64,000 nt of DNA from the NCBI RefSeq assembly GCF_008017545.1, contig NZ_VRTZ01000002.1:124001-188000 (forward strand). Direction: 5' to 3'. The position numbers and the translations under genes are program-made. A model generated the notes under the pieces. The model was given only the letters and a program-made list of their open reading frames with translations, made no database searches and was not told the origin of the DNA. This stretch comes from Homoserinibacter sp. GY 40078. GTDB lineage: Bacteria; Actinomycetota; Actinomycetes; Actinomycetales; Microbacteriaceae. Shown piece after piece: positions 62,476 to 64,000 of this stretch; within the stretch, counting starts at the first letter, position 1, and every line of letters starts with the position of its first letter.

Positions 62476-62764
62476 ACACGCGCACCACGGCTATATCAGC
62501 GACAAGGACAAATACCTCGCCCGCCTCAAGCGGATCGAGGGGCAGGCTCGCGGCATCTACCGCATGGTCGACGAGGAGCAGTACTGCATCGACATCCTGA
62601 CGCAGATCTCGGCCCTGACGAGCGCCCTGCAGGGCGTCGCAGTCGGGCTGGTCGACGACCACCTCAAGCACTGCGTCGCCGACGCGGTCCGGGAGGGCGG
62701 CGAGGTCTCCACCGCGAAGCTGGACGAGGCGAGCAAGGCGATCTCGCGCCTCGTCCGCTCCTAG
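62465..62764 (+). CDS. csoR: CsoR-type copper-sensing repressor
   Basis: A 99-aa all-helical repressor. The Cu(I) ligands Cys41, His66 and Cys70 have CsoR spacing (QYCIDIL, HLKHC). It overlaps copB by 11 bp and should repress the operon from the operators at 60004-60048, releasing on copper. Arg and Lys residues near the N-terminus (YLARLKRIEGQARG) match the DNA-binding face. Confidence 0.95.
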   Translation: MSTEHAHHGYISDKDKYLARLKRIEGQARGIYRMVDEEQYCIDILTQISALTSALQGVAVGLVDDHLKHCVADAVREGGEVSTAKLDEASKAISRLVRS

Positions 62765-62768
62765 GCGC

Positions 62769-63308
62769 TCAGTAGTAGAGCAGCGCCTCGTCGATCGACA
62801 TGAACACGGTGTCGATCTGGTCGTCGCTCGGCGAGAAGGCGACGAGCGGACCGTCGCTCGAGACGCCCACGATCGCATCCTCGGGGAAGAACATGGAGTA
62901 GTACTCGCTGTCGCGGTAGGCGTCGAGCTGCTCCTCGGTGACGTCGAAGTCCCAGTCGCCCGATTCCGGATGCACGTAGTCGAGGGCGAGCGCCGCATCC
63001 ACGGGCTCGACCTGGGCGTCGGCCTCGCTCGCCGCGATGACCACCCGCACCGGGTCGGTGAATCGCGACTCGAGGCTGTCGGCGTCTCCCGCGTCGAACG
63101 CTGCGATCACCTCGGCGCGCAACTCGGCAGTCGGATCGCCGACGGGTTCCGGGTCCGGGTCGGGATCCGCGGCGGTCGCGCTCGGCGCCGCGGCGGGCGG
63201 TGTGCTCTCGGAGGGGCCGGGGATGTCGGTGGAGCACGCGGTGAGCACGCCCGCGATGGCGACCGCGATGAGCCAGAGGGCGGGGGTGGAACGTGAGCGC
63301 AGGGGCAC
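62769..63308 (-). CDS. Lipoprotein, hypothetical
   Basis: A 179-aa exported protein. The signal has a lipobox VLTACS (Cys25). A Pro/Ala/Asp-rich spacer (DPDPDPEP) follows, then an alpha/beta domain of about 110 residues (EVIAAFDAGDADSLESRF and similar) resembling NTF2-like folds. The end has DEALLYY. GTG start. Convergent to csoR. Function unknown. Confidence 0.72.
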   Translation of the reverse strand: MPLRSRSTPALWLIAVAIAGVLTACSTDIPGPSESTPPAAAPSATAADPDPDPEPVGDPTAELRAEVIAAFDAGDADSLESRFTDPVRVVIAASEADAQVEPVDAALALDYVHPESGDWDFDVTEEQLDAYRDSEYYSMFFPEDAIVGVSSDGPLVAFSPSDDQIDTVFMSIDEALLYY

Positions 63309-63386
63309 GGTGCACCTCGATCTTGCGGTGGTGGTTGCCTGATGCTAGCTGAGCCGGGCGACATCGGGCAGGCCCCCGTCGAGGCG

Positions 63387-63392
63387 TAGTGT
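63387..63392 (+). promoter_or_regulatory. -10 box of leaderless nitrilase-family gene
   Basis: TAGTGT lies 7 nt before the ATG at 63400. Confidence 0.5.
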
Positions 63393-63399
63393 GACCGTT

Positions 63400-64000
63400 A
63401 TGAACGCCGAGGACACCCCCTTCGCGGTCGCCGTCGCCCAGTTCGCTCCCGGGGATGACACGGCCGCCAACCTCGACGAGATCTCCCGTCTCGCGGTCGA
63501 CGCGGCCTCGCGCGGCGCGATGCTCGTGGTGTTCCCCGAGTACTCCTCCTACTTCACCCCGACGATGGGCGCCGACTGGGTGGAACATGCGCAGACCCTG
63601 CACGGCCCGTTCGTGCGGGGGCTCGCCGAGATCGCCGCAGAGCTCGGCATCCATCTCGTCGCGGGCATGCTCGAGGTCGTCCCCGGTGAGCCCGAGCGGG
63701 CCGCGAACACGATCGTCGCGCTCGATCCGAGCGGTGAGCTCGTGGCCCACTACCGCAAGACGCACCTGTACGACGCGTTCGGGCAGCGGGAGTCGGACTG
63801 GATCGTCGCAGGCCCCGTGGAGGACCCCCGCACGTTCGAGGCGGGCGGCTTCACCGTGGGCCTGCAGACCTGCTACGACGTGCGCTTCCCCGAGGTCACG
63901 CGGCGACTCGTCGATGCGGGCGTCGACCTCGTCCTCCTGCCGAGCGAGTGGGTGCGGGGTCCGCTCAAGGAGTCGGCGTGGCGCACGCTCGTCACGGCGC
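63400..64000 (+). CDS. Carbon-nitrogen hydrolase (nitrilase superfamily), 5' part
   Basis: About 200 codons, cut by the right edge. The catalytic triad is visible: Glu in VVFPEYSSYF, Lys in HYRKTHLYDAF, Cys in LQTCYDVRFPE. This order and the RKTHLYD motif fit amidase-type members such as omega-amidase or related deaminated-glutathione amidases; the exact substrate is unknown. ATG 63400 follows TAGTGT by 7 nt. Confidence 0.9.
   Translation, partial: MNAEDTPFAVAVAQFAPGDDTAANLDEISRLAVDAASRGAMLVVFPEYSSYFTPTMGADWVEHAQTLHGPFVRGLAEIAAELGIHLVAGMLEVVPGEPERAANTIVALDPSGELVAHYRKTHLYDAFGQRESDWIVAGPVEDPRTFEAGGFTVGLQTCYDVRFPEVTRRLVDAGVDLVLLPSEWVRGPLKESAWRTLVTA

Overview
The window is high-GC, gene-dense actinobacterial DNA. 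The gene set (GlgE/GlgP/GlgX glycogen enzymes, GatCAB, an enlarged LigA, UPF0182, DUF2342, CsoR-CopB) and many TANNNT boxes 6-7 nt before the start codon fit a member of the Microbacteriaceae. The genus cannot be read from the sequence. No rRNA, CRISPR array, transposase or prophage is visible.

Layout. 1-11 kb: glycogen and maltose-1-phosphate genes (glgE cut by the left edge, glgP, glgX with ybaK). Between glgE and glgP sits a five-gene SipW-type secretion operon (1454-5762): four substrate-like surface proteins, one with a ricin-type beta-trefoil, plus their own Ser/His signal peptidase. 11-23 kb: housekeeping genes (cysteine desulfurase and MnmA for tRNA thiolation, LigA, GatC, GatA, GatB), with DUF899, DoxX and SRPBCC genes between gatA and gatB. 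23-27 kb: a small accessory patch next to gatB. It holds a Pr6Pr membrane gene between two copies of a 46-bp gatB 3'-end repeat, an antitoxin with a broken RelE toxin, an unrecognised PD-(D/E)XK nuclease-like gene, a DUF4190-like gene and a VapBC pair. 27-34.6 kb: a large secreted lamin-tail-domain protein, two paralogous membrane-anchored proteins, AzlCD and a NYN/OST-HTH protein. 34.6-44.2 kb: nine overlapping minus-strand genes that read as one cell-surface glycan operon. They comprise three family 2 glycosyltransferases, a flippase, a large membrane protein, a CAT/condensation-fold acyltransferase, a GH16 lipoprotein and a polysaccharide pyruvyl transferase. 44.4-59.8 kb: mixed transport, regulatory and envelope genes. 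59.8-64 kb: initiator tRNA, a CsoR-regulated copper ATPase operon, a lipoprotein and a nitrilase-superfamily gene cut by the right edge.

Points of most interest are: the SipW cassette, with a hairpin and G-poor leader after its first gene; a family of nested palindromes whose stems differ by compensated changes; the 46-bp repeat around the Pr6Pr gene; a 19-bp promoter element shared by a TetR gene and a DUF899 gene 28 kb apart; two convergent genes whose C-terminal repeat tails are read from the same 15-bp tandem repeats; and the compact glycan operon. All functions are inferred from motifs and family resemblance read by eye; no database search was run.
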